Positions 1 to 9,816 are shown, numbered from the stretch's first letter. The stretch: 64,000 nucleotides of DNA from Parafilimonas sp. (GCA_017856455.1 JAFMEZ010000003.1:1-64000), one strand, 5' to 3'. The notes: a model not told the origin generated them from the sequence alone. Made by a program: numbers and translations.

Positions 1-92
1 ACTTTCTCCCATTTCTTTCTCCATGTGAAAGGCCGGTTGCAAACAATGCAAATCTTTTGAGGCAGGTTTTCTTTTTTGACTGCTTTTCTCAT
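1..92 (-). CDS. DUF2256 domain-containing protein, 3' end truncated by window edge
   Basis: Manual reverse-strand translation from ATG at 92-90: [30 protein letters not shown]...; the LPxKxCxxCxRPFxWRKKW pattern is typical of DUF2256. Not in the ORF track. Confidence 0.85.
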   Translation of the reverse strand, partial: MRKAVKKENLPQKICIVCNRPFTWRKKWEK

Positions 93-93
93 T

Positions 94-1191
94 TTACTGC
101 AAGTAAACTGTTTTGCCTGTTGCAGCTGATTTTTTTGCAGCTTCTAAAATCTTTACAACAGTCAAATTGTTTTCGGGGGAGTATGTACCATTTTTAGGAA
201 TGGTAATTTTATTTCTGATGGCATCTGCGAAATAAAGAAACGGACTTGTATATGTTTTTGTTTCTTGTGCTGTTAGTTTGTATTCAACTTCATTGCCCGT
301 TTTGCCTTTTGCTTTCATGTTGTTGTTGTCTTTTGTAATTATGTAACCTTGGCTACCATAGATCGCCATGTCTTTTCTTGCAAAAGGCCAATTCCAAGAA
401 GCTTGTATAATGCATTGTGCAGATGGGTATTTCAATATAATTGTTGCTTCATCTTCAACTTTTGGATATATATGAGGTTTGATTTGAGAAGTTACTGCTG
501 TCACCGATAGTGGCATTTCACCATTCATCAACAGTGTCATCAGATTAGCACCATAGCATCCAAAATCCATTAGTGCCCCTCCTCCATTTTGAACAGGGTC
601 TGTCAGCCAGCTGAAAAATTCACTTGAAACACCAATTTCTTTCGGTCCTTCATGGCCGTCGTGCACAACAACCTTTCTGATCTTCCCCATAAATGAAGTA
701 TCACGTGTTAATTCAAACGACTTGTCAGTTGTTGGATACCATGAAGTCTCATAATTTGTGAGCAATAATATTTTATGCTTGTTTGCTAATGCTACCATAT
801 TTTCTGCATCTGCAACAGTGGTTGCCATTGGTTTTTCAACCATAACATGAATCCCCTTTGGTGCACATGCTTCTGCCACACTGAGGTGCTGTAGCGTTGT
901 TCCGAATCCTAATACTCCATCTGGCTTTACTTCATCAAGCATCTTATTTAAATCGTTATAAAAAAGGGAAGGAGCTAGATGATATTTATCCATCATCTTT
1001 TTGACGAGTACCTGATTTGTTTCAAAGATTCCAACAAGCTGTACTGCTGTGTCATTTTTCCTACCCAATATCCATGCGTTGTGTCCATGTGAAATTCCTG
1101 CAACTGCTAACCTTACTGTTTGGGAATGAGCTACTAGAAATTGAAGTAAAAGAAATGTATTTAAAAAGAGAACAAGTATATATTTTTTCAT
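94..1191 (-). CDS. Gfo/Idh/MocA family oxidoreductase with Sec-type signal peptide
   Basis: [24 protein letters not shown] signal; [19 protein letters not shown] motif; start moved from 1224 to ATG at 1191. Confidence 0.85.
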   Translation of the reverse strand: MKKYILVLFLNTFLLLQFLVAHSQTVRLAVAGISHGHNAWILGRKNDTAVQLVGIFETNQVLVKKMMDKYHLAPSLFYNDLNKMLDEVKPDGVLGFGTTLQHLSVAEACAPKGIHVMVEKPMATTVADAENMVALANKHKILLLTNYETSWYPTTDKSFELTRDTSFMGKIRKVVVHDGHEGPKEIGVSSEFFSWLTDPVQNGGGALMDFGCYGANLMTLLMNGEMPLSVTAVTSQIKPHIYPKVEDEATIILKYPSAQCIIQASWNWPFARKDMAIYGSQGYIITKDNNNMKAKGKTGNEVEYKLTAQETKTYTSPFLYFADAIRNKITIPKNGTYSPENNLTVVKILEAAKKSAATGKTVYLQ

Positions 1192-1248
1192 CCTTAGTAT
1201 TTTTTCAATCTCTAAGTTAGTCACCTTCTTGCTAATAAATATCTATTC

Positions 1249-2754
1249 TTATTTAAGCTGGTGGATTCTTTTTAAAAAAGAGTTTGCAGCATCAAGATGG
1301 GAATTTTGTTTTTCTTTTTCCATTTTATCCCAGGTTTTTAGCAACATAGCCCATCTGGGATTTTTTGAAAAGACCTGTCTATGCTTCGATAAAAATCTCC
1401 AGAAGAGTCCGTCCCAGGTTTTCTGCCAATCACCTTTTTTAAAATCACCCATTTTCATCAAATAATTAGAACCTGCGATATAGGGCTTGCTGGTGATCAT
1501 TCCGCCATCACTAAATTGTGACATCCCATAAATATTTGGTACCATTACCCAATCGTATGCATCAATATACATCTGCATGAACCATTGATAAACATCATCT
1601 GGTTTGATTTCACAGAGCAGCATGAAATTCCCCAATACCATTAATCTTTCAATGTGATGTGAGTATCCTGTTTTTAAAAGTTTATCAATGGTTACATCAA
1701 TGGGATGTATTCCTGTGGTTCCATCATAAAAACTTGCTGGCATTTTATGTGTAAATCCCCAAAAATTATTTGTCCGTTGTATTACACCAATTTTTTGGTA
1801 AGTAAGTTGAACGAATTCTCTCCACCCCATGATCTGTCTTATGATTCCTTCAATGCTATTGATTGGAATAGCTTGTTTTTTATATGCTATGATTAATTTC
1901 TGGATGAACTGCTCAGGTGAAATCAAACCAATGTTGAGCAATGGACTCATTACGCTGTGAAATAAGGTAGATTCTTGCCATACCATAGCGTCTTCGTAAA
2001 TACCAAAAGAATTCAGTTTCTCTTTGATAAAAATTTCCAATGCCTGTTCAGCATCTTCATGTGTGCAAGGGTAGTATATGTTTTCTTTATTGTTATTAAA
2101 TGGTGCTCCAGATTTACCAAGGTTATTTTTATAATTTTTCTCTGTGTAAACTATGGCTTCTTCAATAAAGGCATTGCTGCTGAAAAAATGTAATGATGGG
2201 ATGGGTGTATTTTTTGGAATTTTTTTTCTGTTGTCAACATCATATGTCCATTTTCCACCTTCAGGCTGATTGTCTTTATCGATTAATATCTTTCTGATTT
2301 TTCTTTGTTCTGTATAAAATCCAGTTTGGTAGAATGGTTTACGTGTGCCCAATAGGGATACATCTTCCTTCTTATTATTAAGAAAATTTGGACTGGGTAG
2401 CAAGCTGATCGTTATACCATGTTGCTTGGTATATGTTTTCAATTGTTTCTCAAGCCAATTGTCATTTGGATGATACAATTGAATATGTTTTACTTTTTGG
2501 GAGTGAAGTTTATTAATGAGTGCAGAAACATTGCACTCGTTTTCTTGAGCAGTAATGTATATTGTTTTATACTTTCGTTTTTTGAGATAGTCCTCATAAT
2601 ATTTCATTGAAGACCTGTGCAGTATAATTTTTTGTTTATGAAATTGGTATTGATTGAAAAATAGATCGTTTTCAATCAGGTAAACTGGCGTTTTAACATC
2701 GATACCCGAAGTGTCTTTGAACAGTTGATGGGGGAAAACCAGAAATACCTGCAT
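1249..2754 (-). CDS. Cryptochrome/photolyase-related protein (FeS-BCP/DPRP type)
   Basis: WREFVQLTYQ, HHIERLMVLGNFMLL, DAYDWVMVPNIYGMSQFSDGGMITSKPYIAGSNY are hallmark segments of the family. Confidence 0.88.
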   Translation of the reverse strand: MQVFLVFPHQLFKDTSGIDVKTPVYLIENDLFFNQYQFHKQKIILHRSSMKYYEDYLKKRKYKTIYITAQENECNVSALINKLHSQKVKHIQLYHPNDNWLEKQLKTYTKQHGITISLLPSPNFLNNKKEDVSLLGTRKPFYQTGFYTEQRKIRKILIDKDNQPEGGKWTYDVDNRKKIPKNTPIPSLHFFSSNAFIEEAIVYTEKNYKNNLGKSGAPFNNNKENIYYPCTHEDAEQALEIFIKEKLNSFGIYEDAMVWQESTLFHSVMSPLLNIGLISPEQFIQKLIIAYKKQAIPINSIEGIIRQIMGWREFVQLTYQKIGVIQRTNNFWGFTHKMPASFYDGTTGIHPIDVTIDKLLKTGYSHHIERLMVLGNFMLLCEIKPDDVYQWFMQMYIDAYDWVMVPNIYGMSQFSDGGMITSKPYIAGSNYLMKMGDFKKGDWQKTWDGLFWRFLSKHRQVFSKNPRWAMLLKTWDKMEKEKQNSHLDAANSFLKRIHQLK

Positions 2755-2795
2755 GAAGACTATAACAAATGATCTTCAATTCGGTTCGAAACCAT

Positions 2796-3326
2796 CTACC
2801 AAACTATTTCGAATTTAACCTTCACTTCATTGTCAACTTTAGTGAGCATAAAAGAAGGTCTCTCAATTTTAAAGTCTTCCAGCAGGAAGATAAAATTTCC
2901 ATTTGCAGTATTCTCTTTGTCTTTCTTTTTTGTAGTAGTCTCGAAAGCAATTTCTTTTTTTACGCCGTGAAACTCCAGCATACCTTTTACAAGTAATTTA
3001 TTGTTTCCGGCTTCAGTTATTGAAGTTGACTGGAAAGTAATATTTGGAAATTTTAGTGATTCAACGATTTCAAGCATGTGTCCATCACGATTTGAACTTT
3101 TTGAATCAAACGAACTCACTTTAGCGAGTATGGCAATTTTTTCAATTTGTCCGTTTGAATTCAATTGAACAATTCCGTTCAATTGGTTTGATGTGCCTTC
3201 CCAGGCGTGCATGATATGGTTCATGCCATAGGTAATAGAGGATTTATTTTTATTGACGGAAATTTTTGTTTGTGAAAAAGATAAAAAGGGTAGACATGCC
3301 AATATGATATAGACGAATAATTTCAT
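2796..3326 (-). CDS. YceI-like family protein
   Basis: Signal peptide, then SSITYGMNHIMHAWEGTS...SFDSKSSNRDGHMLEIVESLKFPNITFQSTSI...GMLEFHGVKKEI; start moved to ATG at 3326. Confidence 0.85.
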   Translation of the reverse strand: MKLFVYIILACLPFLSFSQTKISVNKNKSSITYGMNHIMHAWEGTSNQLNGIVQLNSNGQIEKIAILAKVSSFDSKSSNRDGHMLEIVESLKFPNITFQSTSITEAGNNKLLVKGMLEFHGVKKEIAFETTTKKKDKENTANGNFIFLLEDFKIERPSFMLTKVDNEVKVKFEIVW

Positions 3327-3328
3327 AA

Positions 3329-3919
3329 TTAAAATTTTATGCTGATGATGGCAGCACCAAAACTTGCAAAAGTGGTGATTGCTGCAGCTCTGTGAAGTGA
3401 TCTTGGTCCGTTTTCTGCCAATACGTTGGTCGTAATCATCCCTGCCATGTGTACAACTGACAGCCATTTATGCAAACGAATAGCAGATAATTTTTTATCA
3501 CGGTTGATCAATGGGGGAGGAGCAAAAAATGACATTGCAGCCGTTGCACCATAGGATATATTTACACCAACTGCAAGGTTTTCATGTAGATCTTTAATTT
3601 GATTATTCCCTCTATATAATTGAGTTCCTGTAATTGCTTGTCCTGCCATTCCCCCTAGGGTAATAAATCCAAGCACTTGGTGGGCAACCAACATTGCTCT
3701 TCTGATCTTTAACTCTTTTTCTCTGTTGGCTGTATTGAGTTGTATTACTGGTCGCATCAATCCTTTCTCTCCCCATAATACTCTTTGTGTGATAAGCATT
3801 TTTGGAGGGAGTAATTGAACTGATGTGTCGTTTGAGTTTTTTAATTCAGAGAGCAAATCTTCTTGTGCAGATACAAGTTGACTCAGTAAAAGGAAAATAA
3901 TAAAATTCAATGTTTTCAT
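3329..3919 (-). CDS. Small multi-His integral membrane protein (cytochrome b561-like, tentative)
   Basis: Signal peptide plus about four hydrophobic helices each beginning near a His (AHQVLG, DLHENLAVG, RLHKWLSVVHMAG, SLHRAAAI); adjacent to yceI-like gene. Confidence 0.55.
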   Translation of the reverse strand: MKTLNFIIFLLLSQLVSAQEDLLSELKNSNDTSVQLLPPKMLITQRVLWGEKGLMRPVIQLNTANREKELKIRRAMLVAHQVLGFITLGGMAGQAITGTQLYRGNNQIKDLHENLAVGVNISYGATAAMSFFAPPPLINRDKKLSAIRLHKWLSVVHMAGMITTNVLAENGPRSLHRAAAITTFASFGAAIISIKF

Positions 3920-4019
3920 GAGAGAGGGATTGCGCTGTAATTTAACAAATACTTGAAAGTGAATAAGCAATAAAATGCTAAAGTTCATTTAGCAGTTTAT
4001 CATATCTTAGATCAATCAT

Positions 4020-4772
4020 ATGAGGATTCGTTTAATTGTACTTTTTATTCTGTTGATATTTTTTGGGGGAGTTAAGGCTCAGGTTATAAAAGCAATCAAT
4101 CAAAATCTTTGGCTATCCTATGTAGGGGTACATCCCATTTCAAAAAATTTATCATTGCATGCAGAGGTTTCATGGCGTAGGAATGAATTATTCAGGAATC
4201 CACAGCAGCTATTACTGAGAACGGGATTGATTGGTAATCTTGGGAAAGGAATTAGTATAGGTGGTGGGTATTGTTATGTGATTACATATCCGTATGGGGG
4301 AATGCCTGCAAAATCTACTTTCCCTGAGAATAGAATCTGGCAGCAATTTCAGGTTAGAAAACAAGTCAAGCACTTGGAAATGGTAAGTAGAATTAGATTG
4401 GAGCAACGTTTTGTTTATCAGCCAACTTTACAGGCTGGCATTTGGGATGCTGGTCAGGCTGTATATTCAACCCGTTTCAGGTATATGCAAAGAGTGTCTC
4501 TTCCATTATCTGCTTCAGTTATAAAGGAAAATGTTTTTTATGCTACTGCATTTGATGAAATATTCTATGGTTTTGGTCGACAGATAGGTAAATACAATTT
4601 TGATCAGAACAGGGTATTTGCTGGATTAGGGTATGTTTTCCCAAAGTTTGGCAGAATGGAATTTGGATATTTTCATCAGCATATCAAAAGAAGCAGCGGA
4701 ACAAAAATCGAGAATAACAAAACGATTCAAATCAATTTTCTTCCCAATTTTTCGCTCTTCAATAATAAATAG
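4020..4772 (+). CDS. DUF2490 domain-containing outer-membrane protein
   Basis: Signal peptide, NQNLWLSYVGVHPISKNLSLHAEVSWR...QQLLLRTGL...RIRLEQRF...N.VFAGLGYVF beta-rich pattern. Confidence 0.75.
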   Translation: MRIRLIVLFILLIFFGGVKAQVIKAINQNLWLSYVGVHPISKNLSLHAEVSWRRNELFRNPQQLLLRTGLIGNLGKGISIGGGYCYVITYPYGGMPAKSTFPENRIWQQFQVRKQVKHLEMVSRIRLEQRFVYQPTLQAGIWDAGQAVYSTRFRYMQRVSLPLSASVIKENVFYATAFDEIFYGFGRQIGKYNFDQNRVFAGLGYVFPKFGRMEFGYFHQHIKRSSGTKIENNKTIQINFLPNFSLFNNK

Positions 4773-5636
4773 TTATTTGTCTTGTATTTTTTCTTTGAGC
4801 AATTCCAATAGTCTTTTGCTGTCTGGTGAATTTTTAAAGTTTGATGCTCTTTCCCCGAAAATCCAAAGTGTATAAGGGAGTTCTTTCTGAATTTTTATTT
4901 CTTGGGGCAATGCATCATCATATCCACCCTTCTTTGTTTTGATAATGATTACTCCATTTGCACCTCTCACACCATACATGGCAGTTGATGAGGCATCTTT
5001 AAGCACTTCAACAGATGCAATATCATCTGGGTTGATACTATTGATATTATTAATAGGCACATCGTCTACAATGTACAATGGATTTGAATTTGAATTGACT
5101 GATGATATTCCTCTGATTCGAACTTTTGGAACACCTCCAGGTGAATTATCATTTCCAACATAAACTCCTGCAGCTTGTCCTTGCATTTTTTGTACCACTG
5201 TACCACTTGTCGCTGCCAATTGCTTTTGATCAATTGTACTGCTACTTGCATTGGATTCATCAGCAGTTTTTAATTTATTTTTTTTTGGTACCCATTCAAT
5301 ACCAATTCCATTTTCACCATTTGCACCTTTCCCTTTGGTAAGCAGTATTTTACCCAATTCATTTAGTGCTAACGAAGTGGTGTCATAAACTGGTCTTCCA
5401 GTTAAAACATCATTAGGGTCGTTATAAAAAATAATCAGGTTGTTGTCTTGGATAAAAAATTTTCTTTTAGCGTTTGATTCCTGAATGGAATTATTCACCA
5501 ATGCGAGCGATCCTAGTTTAGAAAAATGTTTATCTAAAATATTAATGATCTCGGTGTCTTTGGGAGTATTTCTCGTTTGCGCGTCTGAACTATTTATAAA
5601 AACAACGCACAAAAAAATTCCAAAAAGCTTTTTCAT
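4773..5636 (-). CDS. Stand-alone TonB-dependent receptor plug domain protein (no beta-barrel)
   Basis: MQGQAAGVYVGNDNSPGGVPKVRIRGISSVNSNSNPLYIVDDVPI...INPDDIASVEVLKDASSTAMYGVRGANGVIIIKTKKG is a SusC-like plug; the ORF ends about 50 aa later. Start moved to ATG at 5636. Confidence 0.85.
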   Translation of the reverse strand: MKKLFGIFLCVVFINSSDAQTRNTPKDTEIINILDKHFSKLGSLALVNNSIQESNAKRKFFIQDNNLIIFYNDPNDVLTGRPVYDTTSLALNELGKILLTKGKGANGENGIGIEWVPKKNKLKTADESNASSSTIDQKQLAATSGTVVQKMQGQAAGVYVGNDNSPGGVPKVRIRGISSVNSNSNPLYIVDDVPINNINSINPDDIASVEVLKDASSTAMYGVRGANGVIIIKTKKGGYDDALPQEIKIQKELPYTLWIFGERASNFKNSPDSKRLLELLKEKIQDK

Positions 5637-5694
5637 GTTGTTATTTTTAATGAAGTTACATAAAAGTGAATTTTCAGAGAAACGATTTAACAAA

Positions 5695-6357
5695 TCAATT
5701 GATTTTGTATTGTTGAAATACAATTTCTGCTTTTCCCTTATTCAACATCGCAGTATTTACTTTTTCATTCTTCCGACTGCTATTATCAAAATCCAATGTC
5801 AATCCTTTGGGTATTTTATAGTCTTTTGCATTGAACGTAAATATTAATTTATCAGGTAAGCCGTATTGAATATATTTTCCGTATTGCATTTCCATCTCAT
5901 AAGTGCCCTCTTCTTTTGTGGTTGTACTACTTTTCTCCACAACTAAATCTGTTTCATTGATGTATACAGTTGACAAAACAATATTTGAATTTGAAGAATT
6001 AGGAAGAAGTTTTATTACTCGAAGTACTTTTTGTTTTACTGTTTCCCTCCCACCGTCAATTACAGTGAAATCATTTGAAAAAATGTTTTGTAGTGAAATT
6101 GCGTTTACTCCTTTGGGTATAAATGTTACTCCACTATTACTTTGAATGCTAATCTCATTTGGCTTTTTAAAATATACCTTTACTTTGGCAATAGGTATTT
6201 TTAAATAAGCAATGGTAGTTTTCATCGTACCATTTGCTTCATAGCGATTGATTTTCTCTAATTTGGATTTTACTTGATTAATGAGTTTATTGATATCCTG
6301 ACTTTTCAGATTTGTTTCAACCAATAAAAAAACAAGAAGAGATATAAGGTATTTCAT
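5695..6357 (-). CDS. LolA-like outer-membrane lipoprotein carrier/sorting protein
   Basis: Signal peptide and LolA-like pattern (INRYEANGTMKTTIAYLKIPIAKVKVYFKKPNEISIQS...GVTFIPKG). Confidence 0.6.
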   Translation of the reverse strand: MKYLISLLVFLLVETNLKSQDINKLINQVKSKLEKINRYEANGTMKTTIAYLKIPIAKVKVYFKKPNEISIQSNSGVTFIPKGVNAISLQNIFSNDFTVIDGGRETVKQKVLRVIKLLPNSSNSNIVLSTVYINETDLVVEKSSTTTKEEGTYEMEMQYGKYIQYGLPDKLIFTFNAKDYKIPKGLTLDFDNSSRKNEKVNTAMLNKGKAEIVFQQYKIN

Positions 6358-6362
6358 GAGTA

Positions 6363-7262
6363 TTATGATAAAATGTCCTTCTTTCTAAATATATATATGC
6401 TGATCAATAATATAGCTCCTATATGGGCTAATAAAATGCTTATACTTTTTTGAATGGCCTGAATATCTTCAACACTTCCTCTGATTGGAATACCCTCTTG
6501 GTTGGTAGCAATGTAAAAAAAGCCTTTCCATCCAACCAGGTAACTGGTGAAGAGATATGGTTTAACATATTCGTCGATGATTGGAATATTCATATTAGAC
6601 ACGATAGTGAAAACCAGTACTATACAAATTGTAGTGATGATTGGGCCGATTGAATTTTCAGCAAAAAGTGAAAAGAAAATCGCTAGTGCTGCAATGACCG
6701 TTAGTGCGATAGCTGCATAACCAAATGCGGCTAAATACCTCCAGAGAATATCATCACTGGTAATTTGCATGATCTGCGAAACTTCCCCTGCTACTCTAAA
6801 GACAAGCATATCTCCTGACCCAAAGATGATCAAGCTCAACCCAAGCGCACATATCGCCATCCATATCAATAAAATAACGGTATAAATCATGGAGGATAAA
6901 AATTTTGCGATCAATAACTCTTGCCTGCTGATGGGTTTACTTAATATAAGTCTTAATGTACCCATATTTGCCTCACCACTGATTGCATCTCCAGCAACCA
7001 ATGCAACCAATATTGGTACTTGTACCAGTAATGTATTGAGAATGATGTAGCACATAAAATAACCATTCATGGCATTAAGCTTGTTCAATTGAAAACTATC
7101 ATTGATTCCTTGCAGCATGAGGTTCATATAGTTTTCACCATCTGCTTTAAATGCAAATTGAAAAATCAATACAATTGCACATATCGCTGCAAAGGATATA
7201 TAGGTTCTCGGTCTTTTACTGATTTTAAACAATTCAATACCTAGTAAGGTCCACATGATCAA
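6363..7262 (-). CDS. ABC-2 type transporter permease
   Basis: Multi-TM; GDAISGEANMGTLRLILSKPISRQELLIAKFL motif; overlaps the upstream ATPase by 4 nt. Confidence 0.88.
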   Translation of the reverse strand: MIMWTLLGIELFKISKRPRTYISFAAICAIVLIFQFAFKADGENYMNLMLQGINDSFQLNKLNAMNGYFMCYIILNTLLVQVPILVALVAGDAISGEANMGTLRLILSKPISRQELLIAKFLSSMIYTVILLIWMAICALGLSLIIFGSGDMLVFRVAGEVSQIMQITSDDILWRYLAAFGYAAIALTVIAALAIFFSLFAENSIGPIITTICIVLVFTIVSNMNIPIIDEYVKPYLFTSYLVGWKGFFYIATNQEGIPIRGSVEDIQAIQKSISILLAHIGAILLISIYIFRKKDILS

Positions 7263-8164
7263 TGATTGGTCAGTTTAAGAAAGTAGTTTTCAAGAGAATG
7301 CTTGGATTTAATATTTAATACTTCGATGTCTTTTTCAATTAAATATTTAATTAGCGCAGGGATATTGCTTTTGTTCATTTCAAACAATAATTCATTCTCT
7401 GAAATAAGTAGCTTTTCCCATTGTGTATTTCTGATGTAATTCAATGTTTGATTTAAATCAGCAGTATCTATTTGTACAATTGTTTTCGCTGGGTCTAATA
7501 GCTGATTCACTTTTCCTTCCACAATCTTTTCCCCTTTATGAAGAATGATCATATTATCTGCCACCATTTCAATTTCATTTAACAAGTGTGATGAAATCAA
7601 AATTGTTTTACCCTCGTTTTTACTAAAGTGACTGATTAAGTTTCTGATATCGGATATGCCCTGAGGATCCAGTCCGTTTGTTGGCTCATCAAGTATGATG
7701 AACTCAGGGTCGTTCAACAGTGCAATGGCAATTCCCATCCGTTGTTTCATGCCCTGACTGTATGATTTTACTTTATCATTTCCCCGCCCTTTTAATCCGA
7801 CTTTCTCCAACAACACATCAAGATCCTTTTTATAAGTAGGCAGCTTAAAAATTCTTGAAAATATTCTCAGGTTATCGTACCCACTCAAATAACCATAGGT
7901 TTCTGGCTTTTCAATGATGGCTCCAATATTCTTTAAAATATCTTTTTCATTGCCTTGAAGGGGTTTCCCAAAAATGTTGATTTTCCCTGCTGTGGGTTGT
8001 ATGAGTGAAAGCAGCATGCGCATGGTGGTGCTTTTCCCGGCACCATTCTGACCAAGAAAACCGTAAACGCTTCCTCTTTCTATCTGAAATGAAATGTTTT
8101 TAACAGCTTGAAAGGATTTGTAGGATTTTGATAATCCTTCAACTTCTACAATGTTTTGCCCCAT
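7259..8164 (-). CDS. ABC transporter ATP-binding protein
   Basis: GQNGAGKST, YSQGMKQRMGIAIALL, IILDEPTNGLDPQG, LLISSHLL. Confidence 0.95.
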   Translation of the reverse strand: MGQNIVEVEGLSKSYKSFQAVKNISFQIERGSVYGFLGQNGAGKSTTMRMLLSLIQPTAGKINIFGKPLQGNEKDILKNIGAIIEKPETYGYLSGYDNLRIFSRIFKLPTYKKDLDVLLEKVGLKGRGNDKVKSYSQGMKQRMGIAIALLNDPEFIILDEPTNGLDPQGISDIRNLISHFSKNEGKTILISSHLLNEIEMVADNMIILHKGEKIVEGKVNQLLDPAKTIVQIDTADLNQTLNYIRNTQWEKLLISENELLFEMNKSNIPALIKYLIEKDIEVLNIKSKHSLENYFLKLTNH

Positions 8165-8230
8165 CGTATATATAACAAAACAATCCTGATATGGTTGATA
8201 TAAAACCCTATTTACAGATAATTTTCGTCC

Positions 8231-8935
8231 TTATTCAAAGATGATTTTCCCAAATTTTTCATAATCATGAAAATTCTTTCTGGTGGGCATCCAACTCCAC
8301 TGACTTGTTTTGTCATCGTAATCGATTCTGTAAAAATTTGCTCGCCAAATTGATCCAGACTTAGGTGGAACATTTTGAAGAGGGGTCAGAAGTTTATAAG
8401 GAATAAAGAATTCTGCAATCCAAGAGGTTGTTTTGCCTTTTGTTTTTTGAATAGAAGCTGCGTGTTTAGTCAAACGATCACCCTCATAATGCCATGGCCT
8501 CCAGCCTAGAAATTTTCCGTCGTAGTTCGGAACCAATATCGGGAGTTCGAAATTATAGGGGGATAGTTCATATTCAAAATAGATATTGGAAGATTCATTG
8601 GGCCAAAAGAACACTTCAACCACATCTTCATTAAATATATCTGCAAAATCTTCTTTGATCGTGGAGGTAATAATACTATCTTCTGAAACATAAAGACAAT
8701 AGATGCCATTATCTGAATATAAAATCTTGAACTCGCTTGAATAATGTTTATTCCCTTTTCTATGGTGTAGTGTTGTGAATGAAGTTTGATTCCAGCTTTT
8801 ATGATCGCCTTTTCCATTCAATTCAAAATCACTCGTTTTTTTAACTGTTAAAATACCTGAATCCTGAACATGAATGTTCGCAAACAATGTCTGAAAAGCG
8901 AGTGAAGAAATAAATAGCAGTTGAAAGAATTTCAT
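8231..8935 (-). CDS. Carbohydrate-binding family 9-like protein
   Basis: Signal peptide; ELNGKGDHKSWNQTSF...LYSDNGIYCLYVSEDSII...FNEDVVEVFFWP...YFEYELSP...WIAEFFIPYKLL. Confidence 0.75.
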   Translation of the reverse strand: MKFFQLLFISSLAFQTLFANIHVQDSGILTVKKTSDFELNGKGDHKSWNQTSFTTLHHRKGNKHYSSEFKILYSDNGIYCLYVSEDSIITSTIKEDFADIFNEDVVEVFFWPNESSNIYFEYELSPYNFELPILVPNYDGKFLGWRPWHYEGDRLTKHAASIQKTKGKTTSWIAEFFIPYKLLTPLQNVPPKSGSIWRANFYRIDYDDKTSQWSWMPTRKNFHDYEKFGKIIFE

Positions 8936-8940
8936 ATTTT

Positions 8941-9810
8941 TTATTTACGTAGCATTGGGAATAATCTTCTGATATCATCTTCAGTTGGCTGAGCACCATA
9001 TTCACATATCTCAAATGCCTCAACGTATTTTACCTGCTTTGCTTTTTCTTCACCATACCATTTTACCAACGATGCACGAAATTCGGGTTTGATATTTTCC
9101 TCGTATCGTTTCATCAACCATTGAAATCTTTCTTCTTTGCCGGCTGGCACTTCATTTTCATAATGACCAATCCAGGGCATCCATTCATAAAACTGTGATA
9201 CGTGTGCATCCAACCCTGATATTTTCTTTTTGTATACAGAGGTGATGTCTACAGTGATATCCGGACGAAATGGATTTGGTCTTTGGAAATTATCTCTTGT
9301 ATAAAGGAAAACAGGATTCTTTCTCAATGCTGGTACATCATAGGCAATATTTGGTACAGCAACCATGTAAGCCGCATCTTGCACCAATACTCCAGTATAT
9401 CGATGGTCGGGATGATAATCATTCGGACGAGGAGCAATCACAACATCTGCATTCCATTCTCTAATTTTTCGAATAATTTGTAGTCTCACTTCAAGATTTG
9501 GCAGCAACATTCCATCGTGGTTGTCTAATACATCATATTTAACACCAAGACGTTTTGCAACTTCTTGCGTCTCGGCATATCTTCTTTCTGCCAAAGCTTT
9601 GCCTTGTATTTTATGGTGACCTGCATCGCCATTGGTAACCGCTACAAATTTTACGGCATGTCCCATTTCCGCTAGCAATGCTGCTATGCCACCTGCATCA
9701 CTATCGCAATCATCTGGGTGTGCACCAATCACAATGATTCTGCTTTTTTCTTGTGCAGTTAATGAATGAATTGAAAAAAGCAATGTGAAAAATAGAATTA
9801 TTTTTTTCAT
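8941..9810 (-). CDS. PIG-L (LmbE-like) family deacetylase, secreted
   Basis: IVIGAHPDDCDSDAGGIAALLAEMGHAVKFVAVTNGD...RPNDYHPDHRYTG; signal peptide. Confidence 0.92.
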   Translation of the reverse strand: MKKIILFFTLLFSIHSLTAQEKSRIIVIGAHPDDCDSDAGGIAALLAEMGHAVKFVAVTNGDAGHHKIQGKALAERRYAETQEVAKRLGVKYDVLDNHDGMLLPNLEVRLQIIRKIREWNADVVIAPRPNDYHPDHRYTGVLVQDAAYMVAVPNIAYDVPALRKNPVFLYTRDNFQRPNPFRPDITVDITSVYKKKISGLDAHVSQFYEWMPWIGHYENEVPAGKEERFQWLMKRYEENIKPEFRASLVKWYGEEKAKQVKYVEAFEICEYGAQPTEDDIRRLFPMLRK

Positions 9811-9816
9811 GGTATT

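Noticed and set aside
3327-3467. N-terminal extension of the YceI ORF (MAVSCTHGRDDYDQ...)
   Set aside because: It is an out-of-frame read of the upstream membrane-protein gene; the signal peptide starts at ATG 3326.
4773-5636. TonB plug ORF as a pseudogene remnant of a SusC receptor
   Set aside because: It has a signal peptide, an intact reading frame and a specific C-terminal tail, and the neighbouring gene leaves no space for a decayed barrel.
5485-5847. 120-aa plus-strand ORF spanning the plug and LolA-like genes
   Set aside because: Overlaps two convincing minus-strand genes and encodes a biased sequence with no domain signature.
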